A stretch of 64,000 nucleotides of DNA from Maribacter algicola. GTDB taxonomy: Bacteria; Bacteroidota; Bacteroidia; Flavobacteriales; Flavobacteriaceae. Numbering within the stretch: position 1 is the first letter of the stretch; every line of letters begins with the position of its first letter. Below, piece after piece: positions 8,590 through 17,256 of this stretch. Under the pieces are notes generated by a model, which had not been told where the DNA came from, made no database searches, and saw nothing but the letters and a program-made list of their open reading frames with translations. The stretch covers positions 930,001-994,000 of the forward strand of contig NZ_QUSX01000001.1 of the NCBI RefSeq assembly GCF_003933245.1, given 5' to 3'. The translations under genes were made by a program, and so were the position numbers.

Positions 8590-9357
8590 TTATTTTATCT
8601 CATATAGATTATTATTAAAATCTTCGAGCACAAAAACCTTGTCAAATTCTGATTTTACACTATATTTTATGTTTCGGTCAATCAGATATGAACTGTCTCC
8701 ATTGCTTCCAATAACAATAAGTAACCACTGTTTTTCAGTACTGTTTTCTTTGTATTTTGAAATTAGTTTCTCTTTTTTCGAAACTGCCTTAATTAATATT
8801 TCATTAGTTAAATCCTTTTGCCACCAAGCTCCTAAACTTTCAGAAATATTAATTCCGGAATGAGGCATTTTCCATATTCTTTCAATAAGTGGATTTTCCT
8901 CTAAAATATCAGTTAGAACATATTTTTTTACTACTCGAACAACGGTAGCTATTAATTCTTCCTTTTCGGAAAGTTTAAAATTAACGTATGGCAGGAGGTA
9001 GCAGTTTGCAAGGAAATTAGGTAAGCTATTATCTTTTTTCAATTCTAATTCCGCTAAGTCAAATATGTTTTTAAAAAAACCTTCTCTTTCCTTTGATTTA
9101 TTGTCGACAAGAATTTGATGTTCAAGTCCTACTAATTCAGTCCCATTGGTCAAGATAAAATCGGGTTTTTCAGTAACCTTTGATATTTCAAAATCATTTT
9201 CAAAGAACATTAAGAATTTCCCAACGTGACAAATTTCAAGAATCTTTTGTTGGTTTTTTCTTCTTTCGGTAAGCAAAGGTTCCAAATGTGAGTCAATCAG
9301 TTTTCTTAATGACTTTTTGTTTTCAAAAACTGATTTATTGTTTTCAATTATTCTCAT
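8590..9357 (-). CDS. Orphan protein of unknown function, cassette-like AT-rich gene
   Basis: 255 residues, Lys/Glu/Ile/Asn-rich and visibly more AT-rich than its neighbours. No signal peptide or membrane segment. I do not recognise the family. Residues ~62-80 (KPDFILTNGTELVGLEHQI) resemble the D...ExH/K core strand pair of PD-(D/E)xK nuclease-fold proteins, but the position expected to be Lys is not clear, so this is only a hint. The gene is bracketed by inverted 13-mers (8570-8582 and 9367-9379) and followed by a long palindrome, suggesting acquisition as a single-gene cassette. The ATG at 9357 is the only sensible start. Confidence 0.7.
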   Translation of the reverse strand: MRIIENNKSVFENKKSLRKLIDSHLEPLLTERRKNQQKILEICHVGKFLMFFENDFEISKVTEKPDFILTNGTELVGLEHQILVDNKSKEREGFFKNIFDLAELELKKDNSLPNFLANCYLLPYVNFKLSEKEELIATVVRVVKKYVLTDILEENPLIERIWKMPHSGINISESLGAWWQKDLTNEILIKAVSKKEKLISKYKENSTEKQWLLIVIGSNGDSSYLIDRNIKYSVKSEFDKVFVLEDFNNNLYEIK

Positions 9358-9366
9358 TTCTCACAT

Positions 9367-9379
9367 TACTGGCAACAAT
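9367..9379. repeat. Inverted terminal repeat on the 5' side of the orphan cassette gene
   Basis: TACTGGCAACAAT here is the inverse (12 of 13 positions) of ATTTTTGCCAGTA at 8570-8582; the pair encloses only the orphan gene. It continues into TGTATATAG, which resembles the outer end of the palindrome at 8470-8582 (TATATGCG). Confidence 0.5.
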
Positions 9380-9608
9380 TGTATATAGTAACAAGTTACT
9401 ATGATTCTACTTTAGGGGAAGTAGTTTAAAAATCCTACAAATAATTGGTTGGTGCAAATAAAGTTTTGGATTAATAGGTCTCGACTTAAGTTTATCTTGA
9501 GCGCCGTCGAAAGACTCGACCGGACAATTGAATATGCGATGTCATGCTGAGCCTGTCGAAGCATTCAACACGCCCATGCTAAAACCGATTATTATACATT
9601 TAGATTCC

Positions 9609-9751
9609 AAAAAGCTCCCCTCCCTGACCAGGGAGGGGTGTTCCGCGACAGCGGAACGGGGAGGGTTGGAATTATGGTACTACTTCTCTCCACTTGCCGT
9701 GAAAATGAAAGGTTTGTTCTCCGATACTTTTTCCATCGCCGAAAAAGTATC
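9609..9751. repeat. Composite palindromic repeat, copy 1
   Basis: Three palindromes in a row. (a) CCCCTCCCT-gacc-AGGGAGGGG. (b) GTTCCGC-gaca-GCGGAAC, followed by GGGGAGGGTTGG. (c) About 60 bp later, a perfect 11-bp stem GATACTTTTTC (9723-9733) / GAAAAAGTATC (9741-9751) with loop CATCGCC. The same modules in the same order recur at 9959-10061, so this is a dispersed REP-like element and not coding. A frame that stays open across it is chance. Upstream, at about 9540-9562, lies a separate short repeat-like sequence (TCATGCTGAGCCTGTCGAAG) of a type common in bacterial intergenic DNA. Confidence 0.7.
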
Positions 9752-9958
9752 CAAAAAGGCTAGGCTGATTTTAGGATACTTGAAATCCAAGAAGTCCTTG
9801 GCCCGCATCGCCCAGGCCGTTTCCGATTGCATCGGAATACTTTATGGGCGATTTCCTATTGCCCCGACACCAAGGCCTCCCGGATTTACTACGGATCCCA
9901 AAATAGGCCGCTTTATTTCCTAACATAAATTTGTGTTACATGGCACTCTTTAACATCC

Positions 9959-10061
9959 AAAAAAGCTCCCCTCCCTGAGTAGGGAGGGGTGTTTCGCGAT
10001 AGCGGAACGGGGTGGGTCGAGGTTTTCTTTCCGATACTTTTTCAATCGCTGAAAAGGTATT
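9959..10061. repeat. Composite palindromic repeat, copy 2
   Basis: Second copy of the element at 9609-9751. It has AAAAAGCTCCCCTCCCTGA, AGGGAGGGGTGTTTCGCGAT and AGCGGAACGGGG, then GATACTTTTTC-aatcgct-GAAAAGGTAT at 10033-10060. The spacer between the two modules is shorter than in copy 1, and some stem bases differ in ways that leave G-T pairs (TTTCGC against GCGGAA). Confidence 0.7.
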
Positions 10062-10104
10062 TAATATCAAAAAGTAAATTAACCCTTTCCGCTATCAACC
10101 AAAA

Positions 10105-10127
10105 AAAGCCCTTTGAAAAAGGGCTTT
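10105..10127 (-). terminator. Rho-independent terminator of the small ORF at 10164-10340
   Basis: AAAGCCCTTT (10105-10114) pairs with AAAGGGCTTT (10118-10127) around a 3-nt loop. Read on the minus strand the stem is followed by an unbroken T run (T7), the classic form. It lies about 37 bp past the stop of the 58-residue minus-strand ORF, which supports that ORF being transcribed. Confidence 0.75.
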
Positions 10128-10163
10128 GAGTATGTTCTAGTTTGGTTCGCTTAGAGCTTAGGG

Positions 10164-10340
10164 CTATCTGGATGCCTTAAAACTATATTGATGTTGCCCT
10201 TTAAAGGTATTCTGTGTTTCCTGATATCCAAAGATATGATAGACGTCTTTTCCCAATTCCTTTGCGGATCGGACAACGGGTCTTTGAAAAAATAAGTGCT
10301 TACTATCGGTGTGCTGGGTGGGTCTTTGAAAAGATTTCAT
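10164..10340 (-). CDS. Small 58-residue protein, function unknown
   Basis: ATG at 10340, TAG at 10164-10166. The product begins MKSFQRPTQHTDSKHLFFQR and ends QHQYSFKASR. It is basic and His/Gln/Phe-rich, with FQRP occurring twice (residues 4-7 and 18-21), so the N-terminal half may be a short internal duplication. No signal peptide or transmembrane stretch. A strong terminator follows 37 bp downstream and an A/T-rich leader precedes it, giving the look of an independent small gene. I recognise no family. Coding use is ordinary for the neighbourhood (CTT, TTT, AAA, GAT rich). Confidence 0.55.
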   Translation of the reverse strand: MKSFQRPTQHTDSKHLFFQRPVVRSAKELGKDVYHIFGYQETQNTFKGQHQYSFKASR

Positions 10341-10742
10341 AATACTGTATGTATTTAGTTAATGATAATTTTTCGATTTTTTTAGGTTCAAACCTCCCGC
10401 AGGGCGCACCTTTAAAATCACCAGAGTGCCGGTCCTTAACTACATAACTATCATTTTGTTATATCTAAATGTATTAAAAAATTCATCCGGTAGGCTTGTT
10501 TTGAATGGGCATAAAGCAAGAATTATGACAACCCCAATTGTGGTGCCGTCATTTTATCAAGTATTGATTTTTGGTGATGGTTTTTTGCTAACCATATTTG
10601 GTTGTCAACGGGAATGGACATACAATAAAATCGACACCCTGTACATATTGCAGGGTCACGAACAAAACAAACTAATTCCAAAGAAGACGTAGCTGTTTCA
10701 TTAAAAAAACATTAGTTCATCTTAGCCTTCTGAACATCCCTA
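10341..10742. other. Intergenic region without a convincing gene
   Basis: About 400 bp between the small ORF and the amidohydrolase stop. The first ~50 bp should hold the promoter of the 58-residue ORF (minus strand; very A/T-rich). A plus-strand frame of 88 codons (10426-10692) has no family look, no upstream signal and poor composition, and is not called. I see no RNA gene or repeat. Confidence 0.5.
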
Positions 10743-12200
10743 TTATTTACGTTCCTTGTCCAACCGTTTCTTAGTTTGTTTGGCCTCATTCAATAGCGAA
10801 TCTAAATCCGTTCTATTAAAATACTGCCCATCATTGATAACGGCATAAATATCCCGCGTGCCACGAATGTCCAGCAACGGATTACTGTTCAAAATTACCA
10901 TATCCGCCTGTTTGTTGGCTTCAATTGTCCCCATCGTATTTAATTGCCCCATTAATTCGGCTCCATTTATTGTTGCACTTTGCAAAATTTCTAAAGAGGT
11001 TAACCCTGCTTTTTGAAACAGCTCCAACTCTTGGTGTAGCGACAATGCAGGGTAGACAAATGTATTTAAGGCCGCAGCATCACTACCCGCCAGTATTTTT
11101 ATTCCAGCTTTTTGAATGTAGGGTAGTTGTTTGGCTATGAGTTCATAGCGTTTTTTACGATCCATTTTCTGCTCTGGGGTGTCATTTGCCATTCTATCAA
11201 TCCTCCATTGATAATTTGCAGTAAAACGATCTGTTAGAAATTCTAAAAAGTCATCCTCAGAATGGTCGTCCTCCTCCAAATATGCAAGTTGTTTTCCCCC
11301 TATCAAAGTAGGTGTTATGGCAATATTAGTTTTACTTAATTTTTGGTAGGCAAGCATGGCGGTATCTTGGTTAAAAGCTGTACTGTAATATGCATTGGCT
11401 TGGTTCCTTGAAATATCCCCAGAATTCAGCCGCTCTACAATACCCTTTTCATCACTACCTAACCGTAATAAATAACTCGCATGTTCTATACTTGTAAAAC
11501 CCGCATCCACAACTTCTTGAATCGTCAAATCAATGGGGATATGGCCGGAAACCTTAAAACCTCGCTTTCTGGCCTCTTGTACACTTTTTAGAAATAATGG
11601 CCCCGCCAGTGTATTTTCAGTTATTTTTACCAAATCGACATTGTAGGCTTCAAGTTTGTCAAGCATTTTACTCAGATCATCCTCATTAGCTATTTCCAAA
11701 TCCCCTTTCCAAATGGAGTTTATACCTTCAAGTTTTCTGCCAGCGGTAAATATTTGGGGTCCCAATAATTTATCCTCTTTTATATCCTCTCTCCAAGCCA
11801 ATACCTGTTCTCCAAGATCGCTTGCCATATCCCTTACTGTAGTAATACCATAGGCTACAAAAACGGGAAGTAGTGCGAGGTTGTCGTCAACAAGGTCTTG
11901 ACCTTCAATATGAACATGCATATCCCAAAGTCCCGGAATAATAAATTTGCCTTCAACATTAATCTGATTATTAAGATTTATCATGGATTTCAAAGTGTTA
12001 TAATCTCCCACCCTTTTTATTATTCCGCTATCTATAAGTATTGCCTTATCTTTTAAAACATTACCGTTCACAACATCTATTATAGTAGCATTATATACCA
12101 AAATAGCCTTGGTAGAGAAATCATGGTTCTTTTCTCTTGTTTCCTTGCAGGATATTAATCCCAAAAAAATTATAAATCCAAATAAAATAATTCTTCCCAT
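10743..12200 (-). CDS. Amidohydrolase family lipoprotein (imidazolonepropionase-like)
   Basis: 485 residues. The signal (MGRIILFGFIIFLGLISC) has lipobox LISC, so it is predicted to be anchored in the periplasm or on the outer membrane. The catalytic TIM barrel has the binuclear-metal ligands of the superfamily: HVH after the first strand (LWDMHVHIEG), Lys in VDLVKITEN, His in KVSGHIP, His in FTSIEHASY and Asp in LAGSDAA. The C-terminal strand set NKQADMVILNSNPLLDI is typical of imidazolonepropionase-like members. Substrate unknown; exported relatives act on peptides or cyclic amides. Monocistronic by spacing. Confidence 0.88.
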   Translation of the reverse strand: MGRIILFGFIIFLGLISCKETREKNHDFSTKAILVYNATIIDVVNGNVLKDKAILIDSGIIKRVGDYNTLKSMINLNNQINVEGKFIIPGLWDMHVHIEGQDLVDDNLALLPVFVAYGITTVRDMASDLGEQVLAWREDIKEDKLLGPQIFTAGRKLEGINSIWKGDLEIANEDDLSKMLDKLEAYNVDLVKITENTLAGPLFLKSVQEARKRGFKVSGHIPIDLTIQEVVDAGFTSIEHASYLLRLGSDEKGIVERLNSGDISRNQANAYYSTAFNQDTAMLAYQKLSKTNIAITPTLIGGKQLAYLEEDDHSEDDFLEFLTDRFTANYQWRIDRMANDTPEQKMDRKKRYELIAKQLPYIQKAGIKILAGSDAAALNTFVYPALSLHQELELFQKAGLTSLEILQSATINGAELMGQLNTMGTIEANKQADMVILNSNPLLDIRGTRDIYAVINDGQYFNRTDLDSLLNEAKQTKKRLDKERK

Positions 12201-12489
12201 ATAAAATTCCTTTTACCCAATAACTAAAAGTAACTATTACTAGCCCATATGGCAGCGCTGATTTCTTTCACTTTATAATTACATTGCCCATTTTAATCCT
12301 AATTGCTATAGGAATGAAGCACAGTGGTTGAGCTTCTACTTACTGTGGAGTGACATACTACTAAATCCCTGGCCGCAGACTAAACATACTAAATAAGTGT
12401 GGATTTTACTTGGAAAAATCCAACAGTAATGCATTATAGGCATGCAACATAAGAATAGCGCAAGAAAATTAGATTGGATGGCAACTATT

Positions 12490-13845
12490 TTAGACCGCCA
12501 AATCATCCTTTATAACCTCCATGGAGCTGTTCGATTTTCGTTCCAACAAGGCAAACCCAAAGGTGAGTACACCAACCCGACCAATGAACATCAAGATAAT
12601 GACCAAACCCTTTCCCCAGTCCGAAAGGCCAGCCGTAATCCCAGTACTTAGCCCAACGGTACCCAAGGAAGATGCGACTTCAAAGAGGATTTGCCTCAGT
12701 TCGAACGTTTCGGTAAAGGTGAGAAGAAAAGTGAAAAGAAAAATGATACTGGTATACAGAATAAAGGTGGACGTAGCCACATAAAGCCGTTCAAAGGGGA
12801 TGATCCTATTGAAAAATGTTATCTGACGTTGCCCAAACAGCCTACTTTTAAGCACGGATATCATCGCGGTCAAGGTCGTAATCTTCATACCGCCCGCCGT
12901 TCCCGAAGGTGATGCACCTATGTACATTAAAAATATGACCAACAATAAGATGGGAAGACTTAGGCCGTCCGTAGAAATGGTATTGAAGCCCACGGTGGTC
13001 ATGGCGGTCATAGTCTGAAAAAAGGATTCCGTCAGTTTGGACCCTGATGCTTGAACACTAGGTTCCGCGACATAAATCAGCAGGGTCCCCAACCCTAATA
13101 GCAATACAAAACCATAGGTTATAATCTTGGTGGTAAAGGAAATCTTTTTGGAACGCCCGGAAATACGATACCACAAATCCGTAATCACGATAAACCCCAA
13201 AGAACCCGCAATGGCCAGTACCGAAATAATGGTATTTATAAACACGCTATCACTATAGCCTTCAAAACTATCGTTGAACAAGCCAAAACCGGCCGTACAA
13301 AAGGTCGAAACGCTGTGAAAAATGGAAAACCAAACCGCTTTTAGGGGTTCCATTCCGGATTGCCTGAAGGCTATGAAAAAGCCAACGGCCCCCAGCACTT
13401 CCATGACCGTGGTAAAGACTACGACACTCTTGATAAAATCCCTGATTTTTATGGTATTGGGCATGGTAAATTCCGCCCCAAGAATTTTGTTATGCCAGGC
13501 CGATATGTTCCTCGTAGTGAACAATAGATAGTATGTGGTCAAGGTCATGTAACCAACTCCTCCAATCTGGAACAGGACCATAATTATGAATTGCCCAAAA
13601 AAATTGTAAGAATCATAAACACTTACCGTCACAAGACCCGTAGTGGAAATTGCCGATGTAGAAATGAACAGATTATCAAGCAGGCCTACATTTGTTTTAT
13701 GAAATATTGGCAAGGACAACAGTCCAAAACCAATAATTGTGTACAGAAAAAAACCCCACACCAAATTCATTTGGGGGGATTTGCTAACCTGGAATTTCTT
13801 ATACCATCGAACAAGCCTGTCGATACGGTTATTACGCTTTTTCAT
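12490..13845 (-). CDS. TrkH/KtrB family potassium uptake membrane subunit
   Basis: 451 residues with four M1-P-M2 repeats expected. Each pore loop carries the conserved filter glycine: STTGLVTV, TAGFGLFNDSF, TVGFNTISTDGL and TVGLSTGIT. The loop TAGGMKITT in the middle is also conserved. Length and a short N-terminus place it nearer KtrB than E. coli TrkH. It imports K+ across the inner membrane, normally with a cytosolic RCK subunit (KtrA/TrkA). No such gene is next to it in this window, so the partner must be elsewhere. The next gene upstream is a RimK fusion in the same orientation, 55 bp away. Confidence 0.9.
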   Translation of the reverse strand: MKKRNNRIDRLVRWYKKFQVSKSPQMNLVWGFFLYTIIGFGLLSLPIFHKTNVGLLDNLFISTSAISTTGLVTVSVYDSYNFFGQFIIMVLFQIGGVGYMTLTTYYLLFTTRNISAWHNKILGAEFTMPNTIKIRDFIKSVVVFTTVMEVLGAVGFFIAFRQSGMEPLKAVWFSIFHSVSTFCTAGFGLFNDSFEGYSDSVFINTIISVLAIAGSLGFIVITDLWYRISGRSKKISFTTKIITYGFVLLLGLGTLLIYVAEPSVQASGSKLTESFFQTMTAMTTVGFNTISTDGLSLPILLLVIFLMYIGASPSGTAGGMKITTLTAMISVLKSRLFGQRQITFFNRIIPFERLYVATSTFILYTSIIFLFTFLLTFTETFELRQILFEVASSLGTVGLSTGITAGLSDWGKGLVIILMFIGRVGVLTFGFALLERKSNSSMEVIKDDLAV

Positions 13846-13900
13846 GCCGCATACTTACAAACATCAAAAATAGTGGCCCAAACCCAATGAAAGGTGCCTT

Positions 13901-15268
13901 TTAACTAAACTTAAGTTTCCTTTCAATGTCCTTGATCATCTCGTTGGCAATGTCCTTTCCGGTAGCGTTTTCAATGCCTTCCAGACCTGGGGACGAATTT
14001 ACCTCCAACAATAAAGGTCCCTTATTGGAACGGATGATGTCCACACCGGCGACGGCCAGATTCAGGGCTTTGGTAGCCTTTAGGGCCAATTTCTTCTCCT
14101 CTTGGGTTATCTTGATCATGGACGCCTTGCCACCCTGGTGGATATTGGCCCTGAACTCGCCCTTTTCCGCTTGGCGCTGCATACTGGCCACAACCTTGCC
14201 ATTGACCACAAAACAACGAATATCCTGTCCGTTCGCCTCCTTGATGAACTCCTGCACCAATATATTGGTATTTACGCTTTTAAATGCGTTGATTACACTT
14301 TCCGCAGCCTTGTTCGTCTCGGCCAACACCACGCCCTTACCTTGGGTACTCTCCAACAATTTAATGATCAAGGGCGCACCGTTCACCATTTTGATCAAGT
14401 CCTTGGTATCCATGGGCGATTTGGCAAATCCCGTAATGGGAATGTGGATATCGTTCTTGGAGAACAACTGCGAAGCAAAAAGCTTATCGCGCGATTGGGT
14501 GATGGACTCCGCAGAATTCTGGCAGTACACCCCCAAATTGTTGAACTGCCGGATTACCGCACAGCCGTAAAAAGTCACCGCAGGTTTTATTCGCGGAATT
14601 ACGGCATCAAAATCCCTTAGTATATTCCCCCCACGATACCGAATCTCGGGAGAATGGGCGTCCAACTTCATATAGGCCTGTTCCACGTTCAAAAACACGA
14701 TCTCATGCCCACGGGCCTCGGCCGCTTCCATCAAGCGTTTGTTACTGTACAGGTTTGGGTTGCTTGCCAACAGACCAATTTTCAATCCCGTTTTTTCCTT
14801 GTAATAGGGCTTGTACTTTTCCGTAATCTCATCCTCGCTAAACTCCTGTATCTGATAATTTACCGCAGGGTTCACAATATAACGGTCCGTCAATGCCTCC
14901 CTACCCAACAGCATACGGAATTCCATAGTGTCCCTGTTCGCCAGCGTAAGTTCAATGTCAAAGGTGTTTTCGCCCAAGGTAACTGGGGTACGTACTACCA
15001 AACGCTCTTCTGAAATACCACTGGAGCTTTTTACCATACGCCTATCAATCAAACGCGCCTCACAGTTTAAGGCAATACTACGGTTTTCCTGCAAGGGGTT
15101 CACCTCGAACTTTACCCATTCCTGGGCCCCTTTGTTCACAATTTTCAAGTTGGTCGCCTGTATGGAGGAAGTCTTGGCTCCGGAATCTACCCTAGCTTTG
15201 ATGGCCGGAACGCCCAATTCCTTAAACACACACCATTCCTCGCTACCTATAATCTTTAAATCTTCCAA
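13901..15268 (-). CDS. Retropepsin-like (RimB/DUF785-type) domain fused to a RimK-type ATP-grasp ligase
   Basis: 455 residues in two parts. Residues ~1-145 match the RimB-like/ATP-dependent zinc protease family with a retropepsin-like fold: [15 protein letters not shown] puts the key Asp at 28 and the DSGAKTS loop in place, and [10 protein letters not shown] is the second conserved strand. Residues ~165-455 form an ATP-grasp domain of the RimK type: [26 protein letters not shown] (phosphate-binding loop), [24 protein letters not shown] and the Mg-binding [14 protein letters not shown]. RimK enzymes add amino acids, usually Glu, to carboxyl groups using ATP. The start is TTG (15268); an in-frame TGA lies seven codons upstream. 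It is 2 bp after the GNAT-nitrilase gene, so the two are co-transcribed. Confidence 0.88.
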   Translation of the reverse strand: MEDLKIIGSEEWCVFKELGVPAIKARVDSGAKTSSIQATNLKIVNKGAQEWVKFEVNPLQENRSIALNCEARLIDRRMVKSSSGISEERLVVRTPVTLGENTFDIELTLANRDTMEFRMLLGREALTDRYIVNPAVNYQIQEFSEDEITEKYKPYYKEKTGLKIGLLASNPNLYSNKRLMEAAEARGHEIVFLNVEQAYMKLDAHSPEIRYRGGNILRDFDAVIPRIKPAVTFYGCAVIRQFNNLGVYCQNSAESITQSRDKLFASQLFSKNDIHIPITGFAKSPMDTKDLIKMVNGAPLIIKLLESTQGKGVVLAETNKAAESVINAFKSVNTNILVQEFIKEANGQDIRCFVVNGKVVASMQRQAEKGEFRANIHQGGKASMIKITQEEKKLALKATKALNLAVAGVDIIRSNKGPLLLEVNSSPGLEGIENATGKDIANEMIKDIERKLKFS

Positions 15269-15270
15269 TG

Positions 15271-16797
15271 TTATTTTTTTCTTAGTTCAAAAATATCCTT
15301 ACGGCGGTCCCTAAGATTGCGTACCGCCCCAAATTGATTCAGTTCCCGCAACAAACTTATGTCCACATTGGCAATGAGGATCATCTCCGTATTGGGAGTC
15401 GCCTCTGCCTTGATTCCGTTCGTGGGAAAGGAAAAATCACACGGGGTGAAAACCATACTCTGTGCAAACTGTATGTCCATATTCTGCACATTGGGCAAGT
15501 TTCCCACACTACCGGCAATGGCAACGTAACATTCGTTTTCTATGGCCCTGGCCTGTGCGCAGTTTCGCACGCGGGAATAACCGTTCTGTGTATCCGTCAA
15601 GAAGGGTACAAAAAGGATGTCCACTCCTTCCTCTGCCAACAGCCGTGGAAGCTCAGGAAACTCCACATCATAACAAATCAGTACCCCAATCTTTCCACAA
15701 TCGGTATCAAAGGCCTGTAACTTGGACCCTCCCTGCATGCCCCAAACCTTGGCTTCGTCCGGGGTTACGTGCAATTTTTCATAACGCTCCAAAGAACCGT
15801 CCCTTCTACATAAATACCCCACATTATAAAGTTTGCCATCGATTACCTCTGGCATGCTTCCAGTTATAATATTAATATTATAGGAGATGGAAAATTCTGA
15901 AAACTTTTGTACCAATACATCGGTATGCTTGGCCAGTTCCCTAATGGCGTCCGGTGTGCTCATGTGGTTGTTCCCCGCCATCAAGGGTGCATTAAAAAAC
16001 TCTGGGAACAGGGCAAAATCCGACCGATAACCGGATACGGCATCGATAAAATATTCCGCCTGCTGCAACAACTCGTTGATATCCTTATACGGGCGCATCT
16101 GCCATTGGATCAGACCCAACCGAACGATAGTCTTAACCGTAGTGGCCACACCAGTGGGTTTTTGGTAATAAATGTTGTCCCATTCCATAAGAATGGCGAA
16201 ATCATTGGATTCACTGTCCCCTTCCAAATAGCCTTTCATTACCTTGGATGGATGAAAATCGTTACTGATCTGAAAATTAAGTACGGGATCTTGGATTTCC
16301 TTTCGCTTAACCAAGTCGATATACTGTTTAGGCGAAAGTTCATTGGCATATTTGTGGTAGTTGGGCATACGACCGCCAAAAACAATGCTTTTTAGATTTA
16401 GCTTTTCGCACAACTCCTTTCTATAATCATATAATCTTCTGCCCAATCGCAGACCTCTATACTCCGGAGCAATGAAAACATCGATACCGTACAATACATC
16501 ACCTTTTTCATCATGGGTATTAAAGGTATAGTTGCCCGTAACCATTTTATAGGTGTGTTCATTATCAAATTTTGAGAAATCAACTATGATAGATAGGGCA
16601 CATCCGGCCAACTTACCGTTGATCTTAATGACCACCTGTCCTTCTGGAAACTTGTTTATTAGGTTGTCTATCTGCTCTAGGCTCCAAACGGCATTTTGCA
16701 TACTGGTATAAGAGGAAACCATTGCTTCCTTTAATTCCTTATAGTCCGAAAGACTTATGTACTCCAGTTCAATATTTTCAATTTCTTCTATATTCAT
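15271..16797 (-). CDS. Bifunctional GNAT acyltransferase / carbon-nitrogen hydrolase (nitrilase family)
   Basis: 508 residues. Residues ~10-215 are a GNAT domain with acetyl-CoA loop [18 protein letters not shown]. Residues ~225-505 are a nitrilase-superfamily domain with the full triad: Glu266 (LFPEFF), Lys341 ([11 protein letters not shown]) and Cys375 ([11 protein letters not shown]). Nitrilase-family amidases hydrolyse C-N bonds of amides such as N-carbamoylputrescine or peptide-like conjugates, while GNAT domains acylate amines. Directly upstream of the RimK fusion and just downstream of the agmatine-forming genes; a job on an amide or acyl derivative of a polyamine is a reasonable inference. 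A terminator separates it from the gene set upstream, so it likely has its own promoter in the ~50 bp between. Confidence 0.88.
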   Translation of the reverse strand: MNIEEIENIELEYISLSDYKELKEAMVSSYTSMQNAVWSLEQIDNLINKFPEGQVVIKINGKLAGCALSIIVDFSKFDNEHTYKMVTGNYTFNTHDEKGDVLYGIDVFIAPEYRGLRLGRRLYDYRKELCEKLNLKSIVFGGRMPNYHKYANELSPKQYIDLVKRKEIQDPVLNFQISNDFHPSKVMKGYLEGDSESNDFAILMEWDNIYYQKPTGVATTVKTIVRLGLIQWQMRPYKDINELLQQAEYFIDAVSGYRSDFALFPEFFNAPLMAGNNHMSTPDAIRELAKHTDVLVQKFSEFSISYNINIITGSMPEVIDGKLYNVGYLCRRDGSLERYEKLHVTPDEAKVWGMQGGSKLQAFDTDCGKIGVLICYDVEFPELPRLLAEEGVDILFVPFLTDTQNGYSRVRNCAQARAIENECYVAIAGSVGNLPNVQNMDIQFAQSMVFTPCDFSFPTNGIKAEATPNTEMILIANVDISLLRELNQFGAVRNLRDRRKDIFELRKK

Positions 16798-16846
16798 ATT
16801 AATAAAAGGGATATCTGTTAATGATAGGGATTTTTGTATAAAAAAG

Positions 16847-16877
16847 TTGGGTTTAGGTCAAATGGACCTAAACCCAA
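16847..16877 (-). terminator. Strong rho-independent terminator ending the speA cluster transcript
   Basis: A perfect 13-bp stem, TTGGGTTTAGGTC (16847-16859) with GACCTAAACCCAA (16865-16877), loop AAATG. On the minus strand it is followed by CTTTTTTATAC. It lies between the stop of the 108-residue acidic protein (16924) and the start of the GNAT-nitrilase gene (16797), so it splits the region into two transcription units. Confidence 0.85.
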
Positions 16878-16923
16878 TATTAGTTATGTTATTAATTTAC
16901 TTTCCAGTACAGACGATTTAAGG

Positions 16924-17250
16924 CTAATCCTCTTCATCATCCCCATCTACCATATCCTTTGGATCTGGTTCCATGATTGCATCTGGATCATCGTCAGCAA
17001 AATCCTCGTAGTCGTCCTCATCGTAGTTTTCCATGGTATACTCCAACTTGGCACTGATCTTTACCAAGTATTTGGTATCCTCCGTTAGGACCTCCACTGC
17101 CTCAATACGTTCTCCTTGGGCGTTTTTAAAGGATATGATGTTACGATCATCGTACCCATCTGGATAGCGCTCCACTAAAAGCTTCAAAACTTCGGGGGTC
17201 AACTTCTTAAAGTCTACAATGACTTTTTTTAAATGTGCGTTCTTGTCCAT
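16924..17250 (-). CDS. Small acidic protein of the arginine decarboxylase cluster, unknown function
   Basis: 108 residues. Residues 1-75 look folded (VIVDFKKLTPEVLKLLVERYPDGY, then IISFKNAQGERIEAVEV and TKYLVKISAKL). The last ~35 residues are almost all Asp/Glu (YDEDDYEDFADDDPDA, then DGDDEED). No known domain comes to mind. It is 6 bp after the deoxyhypusine-synthase-like gene and immediately before the terminator, so it is the last gene of the speA transcript. Cytosolic. An acidic tail of this sort could bind polyamines or basic proteins; this is inference only. Confidence 0.75.
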   Translation of the reverse strand: MDKNAHLKKVIVDFKKLTPEVLKLLVERYPDGYDDRNIISFKNAQGERIEAVEVLTEDTKYLVKISAKLEYTMENYDEDDYEDFADDDPDAIMEPDPKDMVDGDDEED

Positions 17251-17256
17251 AAATAA

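Noticed and set aside
9528..9923. 131-codon plus-strand open frame
   Set aside because: It runs straight through the composite palindromic repeat and a common intergenic repeat, has no protein-like composition and no family resemblance.
10426..10692. 88-codon plus-strand open frame
   Set aside because: No recognisable domain, no upstream signal, hydrophobic start without a sensible signal peptide; judged chance.
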